Source of the DNA: JASSUD01 sp031963415
Lineage (GTDB): Bacteria; Pseudomonadota; Gammaproteobacteria; Burkholderiales; Burkholderiaceae
DNA: 64,000 bases
Direction: 5' to 3'
Assembly: GCA_031963415.1 (NCBI GenBank)
Contig: JASSUI010000001.1
Coordinates: 248,001-312,000, forward strand
Position numbers and translations under genes: made by a program. Shown one piece after another: positions 34,672-44,730 of the stretch (its first letter is position 1; the number at the start of each line of letters is the position of its first letter). Below the pieces are notes generated by a model, which saw nothing but the letters and a program-made list of their open reading frames with translations, was not told where the DNA came from and searched no databases.

Positions 34672-36762
34672 TTAGCTTGGAGAAACATTAACCGAATCCC
34701 TCACATTAGCGCCAAACGCATTCTCCCGTAACGAAGCAAGCTGATCACGCACGTTCGCGGCTTTCTCGAACTCGAAGTCTTTCGCGTAGGCCATCATTTC
34801 TTTTTCTAAACGTTTGATTTCTTTGGCGAGCTGTTTCTCGCTCATCTGTTCGTATTTAGCACGCTCTTGTTCTATTTTTAGTTCAGCACGCTCTTGGTCA
34901 ATGTCGTATACACCATCAATAATGTCTTTGATACGTTTGACTACACCTCTTGGCACGATGCCATGCTTTTCATTGTGAGCGAGTTGTTTAGCACGGCGGC
35001 GTTCGGTTTCGCTGATGGCGGCTTTCATCGAGCGGGTAATATTATCCGCGTAGAGAATGGCTTTGCCGTTGACGTTACGCGCAGCACGGCCGATGGTTTG
35101 AATCAGTGAACGCTCAGCACGTAAAAAGCCTTCTTTGTCGGCATCAAAGATAGCAACCAGAGATACCTCAGGAATATCTAAACCCTCTCTTAATAAGTTG
35201 ATACCCACCAATACATCAAAAACTCCCAAGCGCAAATCACGAATAATTTCAACGCGCTCAACGGTATCGATATCGCTATGTAAATAACGCACTTTAACCG
35301 CATGCTCAGTCAGAAAATCAGTCAGCTGTTCGGCCATACGTTTGGTCAATACGGTAATTAGCACACGTTCACCCACTTTAACCCGCTCATGAATTTCTGA
35401 GAGCACATCATCTACTTGACTAGACGCTGGACGCACTTCAATTTCTGGATCAACCAATCCGGTGGGCCGCACGACCTGTTCAACAACCTGGTCTGACGTA
35501 CATTTCTCATAATCAGCTGGCGTTGCGGAGACAAATACGATTTGGCGCATTTTGCTTTCAAATTCAGTAAATTTAAGCGGACGATTGTCCAACGCGGAAG
35601 GCAAGCGAAAACCATAATTCGATAAATTTTCTTTGCGTGCGCGGTCGCCGTTGTACATGCCATTCAGTTGCCCGATTAGCACATGCGATTCATCGAGGAA
35701 CATCAGCGCATCTTTTGGTAAATAATCGACTAACGTAGGCGGTGGCTCGCCAGGCTGTGCACCTGAGAAATGACGTGAATAGTTTTCGATGCCTTTACAA
35801 AAACCGAGCTCTTGCAGCATTTCTAAATCGAAGCGCGTACGTTGTTCCAATCGTTGCGCTTCGACTAATTTGGATTCTTTATAAAAATATTCAAGGCGCT
35901 CGCGCAATTCATCTTTAATCGTTTCTATCGCGCGCAATACCGTCTCACGCGGCGTGACAAAGTGAGAGGATGGATAAACGGTGAAGCGTAGAATTTTCTG
36001 ACTAATGCGTCCGGTAAGGGGGTCAAATAGCTGTAGCGAATCAATCGTGTCGTCAAATAAATCAATTCGCACTGCCATTTCAGCGTGTTCAGCAGGAAAC
36101 ACATCTATGGTGTCGCCTCTTACGCGAAAGGTACCGCGCTGGAAATCTGTTTCGTTGCGCGTGTATTGCATCGCAATTAGACGAGCGATGACTTCACGCT
36201 GGCTCAGCTTGTCGCCGCTGCGTAATGTCAGAATCATTTGATGATATTCACTCGGATTGCCAATACCGTAGATCGCCGAAACGGTCGCGACGATGATCGT
36301 GTCACGTCGCTCAAGCAAGCTTTTAGTGGCGGAGAGTCGCATCTGCTCAATGTGCTCATTAATCGACGAATCTTTTTCAATAAAAAGATCGCGCTGCGGC
36401 ACGTAAGCTTCTGGCTGATAGTAGTCGTAATACGAGACAAAGTACTCGACTGCGTTACGTGGAAAAAACTCACGAAATTCAGAATAGAGCTGCGCCGCTA
36501 GCGTTTTATTCGGCGCAAACACAATCGCTGGACGGCCTAGGCGGGCGATAACGTTAGCCATTGTATAGGTCTTACCCGATCCAGTTACGCCAAGTAAGAT
36601 TTGAAACGACAGGCCATCTTGCACACCTTCACACAATTGGCGAATGGCTTCGGGCTGGTCACCTGCTGGCGGATAAGGTTGATACAGTTGATAAGGCGAA
36701 TCAGCAAAGGTGAGAAACTTTGTTTCATCTAAGCCGTCTTGAATTTCCAATTGTTTAGCCAT
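34672..36762 (-). CDS. uvrB: Excinuclease ABC subunit B
   Basis: 696 residues, normal length. Damage-verifying helicase-like subunit of nucleotide excision repair, loaded by UvrA and cut-activated with UvrC. Walker A GVTGSGKTYTMANV, the beta-hairpin region YYDYYQPEAYVPQRD, DESHV (motif II), motif V/VI LLREGLDIPEVSL and QTIGRAARN, and the C-terminal UVR motif EKEMMAYAKDFEFEKAANVR that binds UvrC are visible. Starts at ATG 36762. Complete and probably functional. Confidence 0.98.
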   Translation of the reverse strand: MAKQLEIQDGLDETKFLTFADSPYQLYQPYPPAGDQPEAIRQLCEGVQDGLSFQILLGVTGSGKTYTMANVIARLGRPAIVFAPNKTLAAQLYSEFREFFPRNAVEYFVSYYDYYQPEAYVPQRDLFIEKDSSINEHIEQMRLSATKSLLERRDTIIVATVSAIYGIGNPSEYHQMILTLRSGDKLSQREVIARLIAMQYTRNETDFQRGTFRVRGDTIDVFPAEHAEMAVRIDLFDDTIDSLQLFDPLTGRISQKILRFTVYPSSHFVTPRETVLRAIETIKDELRERLEYFYKESKLVEAQRLEQRTRFDLEMLQELGFCKGIENYSRHFSGAQPGEPPPTLVDYLPKDALMFLDESHVLIGQLNGMYNGDRARKENLSNYGFRLPSALDNRPLKFTEFESKMRQIVFVSATPADYEKCTSDQVVEQVVRPTGLVDPEIEVRPASSQVDDVLSEIHERVKVGERVLITVLTKRMAEQLTDFLTEHAVKVRYLHSDIDTVERVEIIRDLRLGVFDVLVGINLLREGLDIPEVSLVAIFDADKEGFLRAERSLIQTIGRAARNVNGKAILYADNITRSMKAAISETERRRAKQLAHNEKHGIVPRGVVKRIKDIIDGVYDIDQERAELKIEQERAKYEQMSEKQLAKEIKRLEKEMMAYAKDFEFEKAANVRDQLASLRENAFGANVRDSVNVSPS

Positions 36763-37060
36763 CTTCGCTAAAATCCTATGTTAGTTTATGACTCAACTAA
36801 AGATCCTTTGAGGGAAATACTGAATCAACTACAAGCAATGACTTGCTTTTTTATCTAATGGATGGGTGCCTGCTTCGGCTGTAAGCCCCGATGCTTCATT
36901 TAGCAAAAAGAGCTAGCACAAAGAGCCGTGTATGGAAGTCATTTTAATCTTTATTGAGCGCACTATTTCTTCCTTAGAATCGATTCACGATTTTTCTAAG
37001 CGCTTATTCACGTTTTATTCACTGCCCGTTTAATTTTTTAATTTTCTGTTGAGCGATCTC

Positions 37061-38260
37061 ATGTCTCTATTCTCTGCTGTTGAACTCGCACCACGCGATC
37101 CTATTTTAGGTTTAACCGAAGCTTATAACGCTGATGATCGCCCTCATAAAGTGAATCTTGGGGTCGGCGTTTACGCTGATGATGAAGGCCGTTTACCGTT
37201 GCTACGTTCCGCTTATCAAGCCGAGCAAACGCTGCTTAATAAAGCGGCTGCCCATGGCTACTTACCGATTGATGGCTTGCGTGTCTACAATCAGGCGGTG
37301 CAGAAATTGGTGTTTGGTGAAAACTCTGATCTTCTTGCACAAGGTCGTATCGTTACCGTTCAAACATTAGGCGGCACAGGCGCTTTAAAAGTTGGCGCTG
37401 ATTTTCTGAAACGTATCCTACCTAATGCGCGGGTGGCAATTAGCAACCCAAGTTGGGAAAACCATGCTGCGCTGTTTACAAGTGTAGGCTTTGAGGTCGT
37501 CAACTATCCGTACTACGACGCGGCTACGCATGCGCTCGATATTGAAGGTTTTTTAGCTGCGTTGAATACCTATGCGCCAGGCACCATTGTCCTTTTACAT
37601 GCCTGCTGCCACAACCCAACTGGCGTTGATTTAACACTTGAGCAGTGGAAAAAAGTGGTCGCCATCGTGCAAGAAAGACAGCTCGTACCATTTCTTGATA
37701 TGGCTTACCAAGGTTTTGGCGTAGACCTTCAAAGCGATGCGGCTGCCGTACGTTTGTTTGCTGAAGCGGGGATACCAAGCTTTATCGCCAATTCTTTCTC
37801 CAAAACTTTTTCGCTTTACGGAGAGAGAGTCGGCACGTTGTCGATTACGACCTCAGACCAAGAAGAAGCTGCACGCGTGCTATCGCAAGTTAAACGAGTT
37901 ATTCGTACCACTTACTCCAATCCTCCCACTTACGGCAGCGCGATTGTTGCTCAAGTATTAAGCTCACCTGAATTACACACTTTATGGGAACAAGAGTTAA
38001 ACGGTATGCGTGAACGTATTAATACAATGCGTCACGCCCTCGTTGAAAAACTCAAACAACTTAAACCGCAACACGCATTTGATTTTATTCTGCATCAGCG
38101 TGGCATGTTCTCGTACTCTGGCCTTAACCCACAACAAGTCGAACGCTTGAAAACTGAATTTGGTATTTACGCAACTGGCAAAGGTCGCATTTGCATTGCT
38201 GCATTAAATACAAAGAATCTCGAGAGCGTTGCTCAGGCCATTGCGCACGTGCTAGGTTAA
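37061..38260 (+). CDS. tyrB: Aspartate/aromatic amino acid aminotransferase
   Basis: 399-residue class I PLP-dependent aminotransferase of the AspC/TyrB subgroup. Substrate and cofactor features: LGVGVYADDEGRLPLL, QTLGGTGALKVGADFL, HACCHNPTGVDLT (PLP-contacting Asn), DMAYQGFG, the Schiff-base Lys in NSFSKTFSLYGERVG, and the Arg near the end (TGKGRICIA). ATG at 37061 chosen over the TTG at 37049. Moves amino groups between Asp, Tyr or Phe and 2-oxoglutarate; aspC versus tyrB cannot be settled by sequence alone. Confidence 0.9.
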   Translation: MSLFSAVELAPRDPILGLTEAYNADDRPHKVNLGVGVYADDEGRLPLLRSAYQAEQTLLNKAAAHGYLPIDGLRVYNQAVQKLVFGENSDLLAQGRIVTVQTLGGTGALKVGADFLKRILPNARVAISNPSWENHAALFTSVGFEVVNYPYYDAATHALDIEGFLAALNTYAPGTIVLLHACCHNPTGVDLTLEQWKKVVAIVQERQLVPFLDMAYQGFGVDLQSDAAAVRLFAEAGIPSFIANSFSKTFSLYGERVGTLSITTSDQEEAARVLSQVKRVIRTTYSNPPTYGSAIVAQVLSSPELHTLWEQELNGMRERINTMRHALVEKLKQLKPQHAFDFILHQRGMFSYSGLNPQQVERLKTEFGIYATGKGRICIAALNTKNLESVAQAIAHVLG

Positions 38261-38362
38261 CTTGAAAGGTTATCGGTGGTCACGTTAGGGCTTTACAAGT
38301 TCCAACCCCGCTTTTTCTAAAGACCCCGAACAGTTTCTCAAGTAACCGTCTTCCAAAATTAT

Positions 38363-38381
38363 GGCCGCTCTAAAAGCGGCC
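38363..38381. terminator. Hairpin between convergent genes
   Basis: Perfect 7-bp stem GGCCGCT/AGCGGCC with a CTAAA loop between the aminotransferase and the endopeptidase gene, which converge. The T-run is poor on both strands, so it is a weak bidirectional terminator candidate. Confidence 0.4.
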
Positions 38382-38429
38382 TAATCATGTATTACTAGCG
38401 TGTTGTTTAACAAACTTACCTAACAAAGG

Positions 38430-39608
38430 CTAATTCAGCAAATCGGTTTGCTGATTAACATCAGCGCTAGTCATATGCTGCATATTGTTCTTGTTAAGCC
38501 AAGTGCGGATGCGTTGTGCATCGCCAAAGCGTGAGTATTTACCTGATGAATCAAGGAAAACCATAATCACAGGCCGATCTGATAACGTCGCCTGCATCAC
38601 CAAACATTCCCCTGCTTCATTGATAAAGCCAGTTTTCTGCACGCCAATTTGCCATACTAAATTACGCACCAACGCATTAGTGGTGTGATAGGTCAGTGTT
38701 TGCCTACCCGTATAAACAGTATGGCTTACATCGGTTGAAAATTGGCGAATCAGGGGGTATTGATAAGCCGCGTTTACCATCTTAGCAAGATCACGCGCCG
38801 TCGAAACGTTTTGACTAGATAAACCCGTTGAGTTAGAGAAATGCGTTTGAGTCATCCCCAATTGGCGTGCTTTTTCATTCATCGCAGAAATAAAAGCTGG
38901 CCGGCCACCTGGGTAATAACGTGACAACGCAGCAGCAGCACGATTTTCTGAAGCCATTAAAGCGATATGCAGCATGTCATCTCGTGTGAGTCGTGAGCCG
39001 ACTGATAAACGTGAGTGAGTGCCTTTTTCAGTATCACGATCTTCATTCGTTACCTGCAATATTTCATTGAGCGGTAAGTTAGCATCGAGTACTACCATTG
39101 CCGTCATCAGCTTGGTGATCGAAGCAATCGGTAATACGGCACTTGCATTTTTTTCGTATAACAATTCGTTGGTGTTTTGGTCAATGACGTAGGCAACACT
39201 CGAGCGCAAAGCCAAACTATCAGGTGTTCTATGCAAGCCAGATGCACGTCCAAACGATAATGGAGCCGGCGTGAACATCACTTTGCGAATACCTGAGCGG
39301 TGCGCATACACACCACGACCACGCCGATACACTAAGTGTTTAGCTTTACGCGCTTTAGTACTCGCCACAGCTTTTTGTGCTTTCACCGAGCGCCGTGCCA
39401 CTTTACGCGCAGGTTTATTTGTCTTAATAACGTGTTTAGCTTTCGCTGGCCGCGACGCTGCTACAGCGGGCGCCTTCTCGGCTGCGAAGGCTGAAGTTGG
39501 CGTGACATTGAGCACAATGCCAAGGGCAGTCCAACCGGCAAGTGAATAAACAACGCCAGCCGTCATATTTTGTATCGCCCGCCACAAATTCAATTTTCCA
39601 TTTTTCAT
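38430..39608 (-). CDS. pbpG: D-alanyl-D-alanine endopeptidase (PBP7-like)
   Basis: 392 residues. Periplasmic serine peptidase of family S11 that cuts peptidoglycan cross-links. After a signal-like N-terminus (LAGWTALGIVLNVTPTSAFA) comes a very basic Lys/Arg/Ala-rich stretch (about 45-105), then the penicilloyl-serine fold with SITK (SxxK), SEN (SxN) and QKTGF (KTG). The basic linker is longer than in E. coli PBP7. ATG at 39608 chosen because the signal peptide begins there. Confidence 0.9.
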   Translation of the reverse strand: MKNGKLNLWRAIQNMTAGVVYSLAGWTALGIVLNVTPTSAFAAEKAPAVAASRPAKAKHVIKTNKPARKVARRSVKAQKAVASTKARKAKHLVYRRGRGVYAHRSGIRKVMFTPAPLSFGRASGLHRTPDSLALRSSVAYVIDQNTNELLYEKNASAVLPIASITKLMTAMVVLDANLPLNEILQVTNEDRDTEKGTHSRLSVGSRLTRDDMLHIALMASENRAAAALSRYYPGGRPAFISAMNEKARQLGMTQTHFSNSTGLSSQNVSTARDLAKMVNAAYQYPLIRQFSTDVSHTVYTGRQTLTYHTTNALVRNLVWQIGVQKTGFINEAGECLVMQATLSDRPVIMVFLDSSGKYSRFGDAQRIRTWLNKNNMQHMTSADVNQQTDLLN

Positions 39609-40653
39609 CGGACTTCTTCTATTAATCAGCACTCATTTTTAGAGCCTGTTTAGTCTGTTTAGACGCTCAATAAGTTCTACGAGCTGGTTCAAGATCTTTC
39701 TGACTAGTTCTCTACGTAACTTTCTAGTCACTACTTGAAAATAAGCGACCACCACTCAGGCATTGATTTATTTAAGAAACGCATACCATACGCTTAGCTA
39801 AGCAAAAAATTTATCAGTAAAAAACCTTTAACCTTAACCTTTCATTAAGCTAGAAATGATGGATTCAATAAAAGGACTGACAAAACTTCTGCTTAACGTC
39901 GAGCAACTGTATTTCTTGCTATGAAGCTATATAGAAGTACCTTAATTTGTTTAGATATTGCTTTATCCATAACAAACTAAAGAAGTAGTGATCCAAGCAT
40001 AACAGGGGGGGCAGATAATTCTGTATGGGAAACGAAATTTCTTATTCAAATACGTAGACAAAACTCGAAGAAGTTATGCATTAAACGTATGAAAGCCCTA
40101 TCAATACCACAAGCACCAGTCCATAAAGCGCTTCACCATTAGCGAAATTTTCAAAAGAGTGTACCAGATCAGCTAAGAATAACTGAGGAATTGGTATTTT
40201 GCTGCCAACATTTAGCGTAATAAAGGATCAGATAAAAAAGAGAAACACGATTCTTATCTTCTTTCACCAATCTTTAGAATGAAGAAAGCATAGCGCTAGG
40301 GAAAATCTGCATAACGAATCTCCGCCGCGAGAGAGGACGGCGCCACAGCGTTTTAATCTTCCGTTAGCGTTCCTAAATAGCTTTTCTTGCTGATGCTATA
40401 AAAATTCAAACACGGGGACAACTAAGAAGAAATCAAGCCTAACGGATAACAAAACCGTGTTCAGAAAAGCTGCGTTGACTATAACTTTAAGAAAAGGTGT
40501 ATGTCCTTCGAGATGGATGAAGCTGCACAATTGATGAATGTACATATTCTGCAGTCCGATAAAACTGCACAGGTCGAGGCATTCAATAAAAAAATGCAAG
40601 ATTAAGAATTATTCTTGCATCAGTAAATGTCAATTTGAAACGCATAGAGAGAA
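39609..40653. other. Intergenic region without a convincing gene
   Basis: About 1 kb of AT-rich DNA between the endopeptidase and lpdA. A short plus-strand frame around 40502 (MSFEMDEAAQLMN) and a minus-strand frame at 40396-40599 have no recognisable family. AGAGCCTGTTTAGTCTG near 39641 resembles an end of the MITE family described at 42669. Confidence 0.4.
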
Positions 40654-40798
40654 TATAAAGGCCCATGTTGGGGTCCGTCCCTCACCCTACCCTTACAAAC
40701 CTTGCAAAAAGTTGTAGGCTAGGATGACACAGGAACCGCAACATGTAGGCCTCCTAACATTCATATCTCTTCTTGTAGAAATCCTGAATAGGTTCTAA
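40654..40798. repeat. Decayed copy of the 180-bp MITE-like family
   Basis: Contains CATGTTGGGGT..., the inner inverted pair around TACAAACCTTGCAAAAAGTTGTA and the right end ATCCTGAATAGGTTCT, in the same order as at 42669-42848. The left terminal repeat is not recognisable. Confidence 0.6.
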
Positions 40799-40856
40799 TA
40801 GTCCAAGTCAATGCTAAAGAATACAAAGCATCACGAATTACAGAATTGTTACGAAA

Positions 40857-42641
40857 TTAACTAGACTTGCGAACTGGTGGCAAGTCAGTACACGTTCCCT
40901 CGAACGCCTCCGCTGCCATACCAATCGATTCGCCCAGTGTTGGATGGGGGTGGATTGTTTTGCCTATGTCGGTAGCATCCGCCCCCATTTCAATGGCTAG
41001 GCAAATTTCACTGATTAAATCTCCCGCATTGAGGCCAACGATACCGCCGCCGATCACGCGATGCGTTTCTTTGTCAAACAGTAATTTGGTGAAACCTTCA
41101 TCGCGGGTGTTCGCAATCGCACGGCCAGAAGCGGCCCATGGGAATACGGCTTTGCCATATTGGATGCCCTCCGCTTTACACTGTTCTTCTGTTTTTCCAG
41201 CCCAAGCCACTTCTGGGTCGGTATACGCAACTGAAGGAATTTGTATCGCATCAAAATAAGCTTTGCGTCCAGCCGCGACTTCAGCAGCGACATGCGCTTC
41301 ATGTACAGCTTTATGAGCGAGCATCGGCTGGCCCACAATATCGCCCACCGCAAAAATATGGGGCACGTTGGTGCGTTGTTGATTATCGACTTCAATAAAG
41401 CCGCGCTCATTGATTCGCACGCCAGCTTTATCTGCATTCAGCTTTCTGCCATTTGGTGTGCGCCCCACTGAGACCAATACCATATCGTATTGCTGAGGGT
41501 CGGCCGGCGCATTTTCGCCTTCAAAGGTGACTTCAATGCCTTCTTTCTTCGCTTCGGCTTTAACAGTTTTGGTTTTTAACATGATCTTGTTAAAGCGCTT
41601 CGCATTAAACTTCTCCCACACTTTAACTAGATCTCGATCAGCCCCCATCATCAATCCATCGTTCATTTCAACGACATCAATTTGGCTGCCTAATGCCGAA
41701 TACACGGTCGCCATTTCCAGCCCGATAATGCCGCCGCCAATGACTAACATGCGTTTAGGAATTTGCGGTAACTCGAGTGCACCAGTCGCATCAACGATGC
41801 GTGGCTCATTTGGTAAAAATGGTAATTTCACGGCTTGCGAACCGGCCGCAATAATCGCTTGTTTAAACTTAATAACCTTTTCGCCTTCTGCTGTTTTAAC
41901 CTTCAAGTGATAAGGGTCAACAAATGTTCCCTCCCCCTGAATAACTTGCACAGCGCGCATCTTCGCCATGCCTGCTAAACCACTTGTTAGTTTAGTCACG
42001 ACACCTGCTTTAAAACTGCGCAGCTTATCCAAGTCAACTTTTGGCTCACCAAATACGATACCGTGATCATTCAGCGCTTGCGCTTCTCGCATGAGCTGCG
42101 CGGTATGCAACAACGCCTTTGAAGGAATGCAGCCTACATTCAGACATACGCCACCCAATGTTGAGTAACGCTCAACTAATACGGCCTTCAAACCTAAATC
42201 AGCTGCACGAAAAGCTGCCGAATAGCCGCCTGGCCCCGCCCCTAATACGAGTATTTCAGTTTCTATTTCAGCTGCGCCGGTATAGTTTGCTGCAGTAGGT
42301 GCAGGGGTAGATGGCACACTTTCTAAGTTGGCTTGTTGAGTGGAAGGAGGAGTACTCGGTGCTGACGTTGGCTTAGCTGCGTCATCTTTGGGTGCAGTTG
42401 CACTTTCAACTTCGGCAGTGGCAATCACCGTACCTTGAGATACTTTGTCACCCGCTTTAACTTTGACCTCTACCACCTTACCCGTCACTTCACTTGGTAC
42501 TTCAATCGAAGCTTTATCTGATTCAAGCGTAATGAGCGTTTGTTCTTTTTCAATTTGATCACCGCGCTCAATGGACACCTCAATCACAGCAACATCTTTA
42601 AAGTCGCCAATATCGGGTACTTTTAATTCAGTGATAGGCAT
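40857..42641 (-). CDS. lpdA: Dihydrolipoamide dehydrogenase (E3) with N-terminal lipoyl domain
   Basis: 594 residues. FAD enzyme that reoxidises the dihydrolipoyl groups of the pyruvate dehydrogenase complex and makes NADH. An N-terminal lipoyl domain with the lysine in LESDKASIEVPSE (about 1-75), a Pro/Ala linker (about 80-120), FAD-binding LGAGPGGYSAAFRAA, the redox disulfide GGVCLNVGCIPSK, NAD-binding IGGGIIGLEMATVYSALG and the C-terminal HPHPTLGE His-Glu pair are visible. Lipoyl-fused E3 is usual in beta-proteobacteria. Third gene of the aceE-aceF-lpdA cluster, with a repeat-filled 310-base gap from aceF. Confidence 0.97.
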   Translation of the reverse strand: MPITELKVPDIGDFKDVAVIEVSIERGDQIEKEQTLITLESDKASIEVPSEVTGKVVEVKVKAGDKVSQGTVIATAEVESATAPKDDAAKPTSAPSTPPSTQQANLESVPSTPAPTAANYTGAAEIETEILVLGAGPGGYSAAFRAADLGLKAVLVERYSTLGGVCLNVGCIPSKALLHTAQLMREAQALNDHGIVFGEPKVDLDKLRSFKAGVVTKLTSGLAGMAKMRAVQVIQGEGTFVDPYHLKVKTAEGEKVIKFKQAIIAAGSQAVKLPFLPNEPRIVDATGALELPQIPKRMLVIGGGIIGLEMATVYSALGSQIDVVEMNDGLMMGADRDLVKVWEKFNAKRFNKIMLKTKTVKAEAKKEGIEVTFEGENAPADPQQYDMVLVSVGRTPNGRKLNADKAGVRINERGFIEVDNQQRTNVPHIFAVGDIVGQPMLAHKAVHEAHVAAEVAAGRKAYFDAIQIPSVAYTDPEVAWAGKTEEQCKAEGIQYGKAVFPWAASGRAIANTRDEGFTKLLFDKETHRVIGGGIVGLNAGDLISEICLAIEMGADATDIGKTIHPHPTLGESIGMAAEAFEGTCTDLPPVRKSS

Positions 42642-42668
42642 AAATTTTTCCTGATAAAAATGACTCTT

Positions 42669-42848
42669 AGAGTCTGTTCAGAATCTTAAAGAAGAGTGTT
42701 TTGTGAGGTTATTAGCCGTCACGTTGGGTTTCGCTCCTCACCACAACCTACAAAACTTGCCGAAAAGTCGTAGGTTGGGGTGACAAAGGAACCCCAACAT
42801 GAGCCTATACAAGCCTCTAACTTTTTTAAAAGATTCTGAACAGGCTCT
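42669..42848. repeat. MITE-like inverted-repeat element, family 1 (180 bp)
   Basis: Ends AGAGTCTGTTCAGAATCTT and, complemented, AGAGCCTGTTCAGAATCTT. Inside is a near-palindromic pair (CCTACAAAA...TCGTAGG; GTTGGG...CCCCAAC). No coding capacity. The same element, inverted, is at 52725-52908, with partial copies at 40654-40798 and 55533-55622. Confidence 0.85.
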
Positions 42849-42849
42849 C

Positions 42850-42953
42850 AGAACCTGTTTAGGGTCTTCCTAGTGATCTTGCGCCGGTGCGCAGAAACAC
42901 AAAACATACGGCAAGCCGACGTGAGGGCGCTCGGAGAAGCCGAAACAAGTTCT
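42850..42953. repeat. Short dispersed repeat, family 2
   Basis: Begins AGAACCTGTTTAGG and ends, complemented, AGAACTTGTTTCGG, so it has its own inverted ends. It reaches into the aceF stop codon (42952-42954). A diverged second copy is at 44731-44816, sharing GGGTCTTCCT, GCAAGCC and GCGAGGGC-type blocks in order. Confidence 0.65.
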
Positions 42954-44307
42954 ATAACAATACGCGGCGATAGTCAGCTAACACTTTCGCCAAATAAGCA
43001 TTAAAACGCGCCGCTTCTGCGCCATCGATAACGCGATGATCATACGAGAGTGAAAGCGGCAACATCAGGCGTGGCACAAATTGTTGACCATCCCATACTG
43101 CACGCATGCTACTACGGGAGACACCGAGAATAGCGACTTCAGGTGCATTAATAATCGGTGTGAAATGCGTTCCACCAATGCCGCCTAATGAAGAAATAGA
43201 GAAGCAGCCACCCTGCATTTGCTCGGGCTTTAACTTGCCTTCTCGCGCTAATTTGGCCAATTCTGCAGTTTCTTGCGCGATATCTAACAAGCCTTTTTGA
43301 TCAGCATTTTTAATCACCGGCACAACCAAACCATTGGGCGTATCTGCCGCAAAACCAATGTTGTAGTACTGCTTATAAACCAAATTGTCGTCGACAAGAC
43401 TGGTATTAAATGTAGGGAATTGCTTAAGCGCTGCAGCGCAGGCTTTAATTAGAAACGCCAGCAATGTGACTTTGACCTCAGCGTTTTTCTGCTCTCGACT
43501 TAACTGAGCACGGAAAGCTTCTAGTTCAGTAATGTCAGTTTCTTCATGATTCGTCACATGCGGAATCATGACCCAATTACGATGCAGTGCCGCCCCGGAA
43601 ATCTTTTTAATCCGTGACAATGGCTTAGACTCGACTGGGCCAAATTTAGTGAAGTCAACGCTCGGCCAAGGTACCAAAGACAGTCCGCTACCATTACCAA
43701 CGCCAGAACCAGACTGCACCTGACTAAGTATCTGCTTAACATAAGTTTGCACATCTTCTTTAGTAATGCGCCCTTTAGGGCCACTTCCTACGATGCGCTG
43801 TATATCCGCCCCTAATTCGCGCGCTAATTGTCTTACTGAGGGGCTCGCGTGGCTTGGTCGCCCTGTCGTCGCCGAAATTGATTTTTCTGCTGTGGCTATT
43901 TGAGAAATTGGCGTTGGTGTCGCACTGGTAGATTGAGCGGGGGAAGCAGGCGCAGGTTTTGGCTCTTTCTCAGAACTCACTTCATTCGCTTGGGTTGATT
44001 GTGTAGCTTGAGAAGCGGCTGCTGGTTTAGTGGATTCTGGCTGGCTCTCTGCTTGCTTGCCTGCCTCTTCAACTTCAAGTAACAAAATTAGCGAGCCTTC
44101 AGATACCTTTGAGCCGCTTTGCACTTTCAGTTCTTTTACCTTACCTGCTTGAGGGCTTGGAATATCGATTGTCGCTTTGTCTGATTCAAGCGTAACTAAA
44201 GGTTGCTCATGTTCAACCGTATCGCCTGAGCTAATTAATATATCGATGACTGGTACATCTTTATAGTCACCGATATCTGGTACTTTAACTTCAATTACTT
44301 GGCTCAT
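42952..44307 (-). CDS. aceF: Dihydrolipoamide acetyltransferase (E2) of pyruvate dehydrogenase
   Basis: 451 residues. Moves the acetyl group from the lipoyl arm to CoA and forms the core of the complex. One lipoyl domain only (lysine in LESDKATIDIPSP, about 1-76), an Ala/Pro/Ser/Gln-rich linker, the E1/E3-binding domain (SPSVRQLARELGADIQRI...GRITKEDV, about 150-190) and the catalytic domain ending SYDHRVIDGAEAARF with active-site His and Asp. Many relatives have two or three lipoyl domains, so this is a short form. Lies between aceE and lpdA. Confidence 0.97.
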   Translation of the reverse strand: MSQVIEVKVPDIGDYKDVPVIDILISSGDTVEHEQPLVTLESDKATIDIPSPQAGKVKELKVQSGSKVSEGSLILLLEVEEAGKQAESQPESTKPAAASQATQSTQANEVSSEKEPKPAPASPAQSTSATPTPISQIATAEKSISATTGRPSHASPSVRQLARELGADIQRIVGSGPKGRITKEDVQTYVKQILSQVQSGSGVGNGSGLSLVPWPSVDFTKFGPVESKPLSRIKKISGAALHRNWVMIPHVTNHEETDITELEAFRAQLSREQKNAEVKVTLLAFLIKACAAALKQFPTFNTSLVDDNLVYKQYYNIGFAADTPNGLVVPVIKNADQKGLLDIAQETAELAKLAREGKLKPEQMQGGCFSISSLGGIGGTHFTPIINAPEVAILGVSRSSMRAVWDGQQFVPRLMLPLSLSYDHRVIDGAEAARFNAYLAKVLADYRRVLL

Positions 44308-44337
44308 TAGGTATCTCTTTAAAAAGCAGCGCTTTTT

Positions 44338-44592
44338 AGGAAGCGCTGAATCAGCGGAAGCAGCAAGATAATCAACCGAGGCTTGCTTGCCATACTAGAA
44401 CTCGTTTCATCAATGTCTAAAAGGTCGTCAGCGGGGGGAGGCCGGAGCGGAGGAACCGGAGTGTACTCGACGTACATGAGGATTCCGAGCACCGCCCGCC
44501 CCCCGATCACGGCCTTTTAGGCATTGATGGAATGAGTTCTAATGTATTGACAGCAAAGGCATACATTGCTCCCGATTGATTCAGCACTTCCT
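44338..44592. repeat. 255-bp palindromic element between aceE and aceF
   Basis: Three nested inverted pairs: outer AGGAAGCGCTGAATCA/TGATTCAGCACTTCCT, middle GAACTCGTTTCATCAATG.../...CATTGATGGAATGAGTTC with CTAAAAGG/CCTTTTAG, and a GC-rich centre CGGGGGG...GTGTAC/GTACAT...CCCCCCG. It would form a long cruciform or RNA hairpin in the aceE-aceF leader. Related shorter dyads are at 51582-51684. Non-coding; frames across it are by-products. Confidence 0.8.
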
Positions 44593-44730
44593 TTAAATTT
44601 ATTTAGCGTTTTACTAACACAGTGCACCGTAGCTAGGCGGCACATTAGTACTTTCTGTGCCGCATAACGTCACAACAGACACGAGGCAGAACCTGCATAA
44701 GTTTTCCCTCGTGCGGTTTTAAGGACCTAT

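Noticed and set aside
44319..44510. Minus-strand frame of 63 codons between aceE and aceF
   Set aside because: It lies within the palindromic repeat element; such frames are by-products of the repeat.
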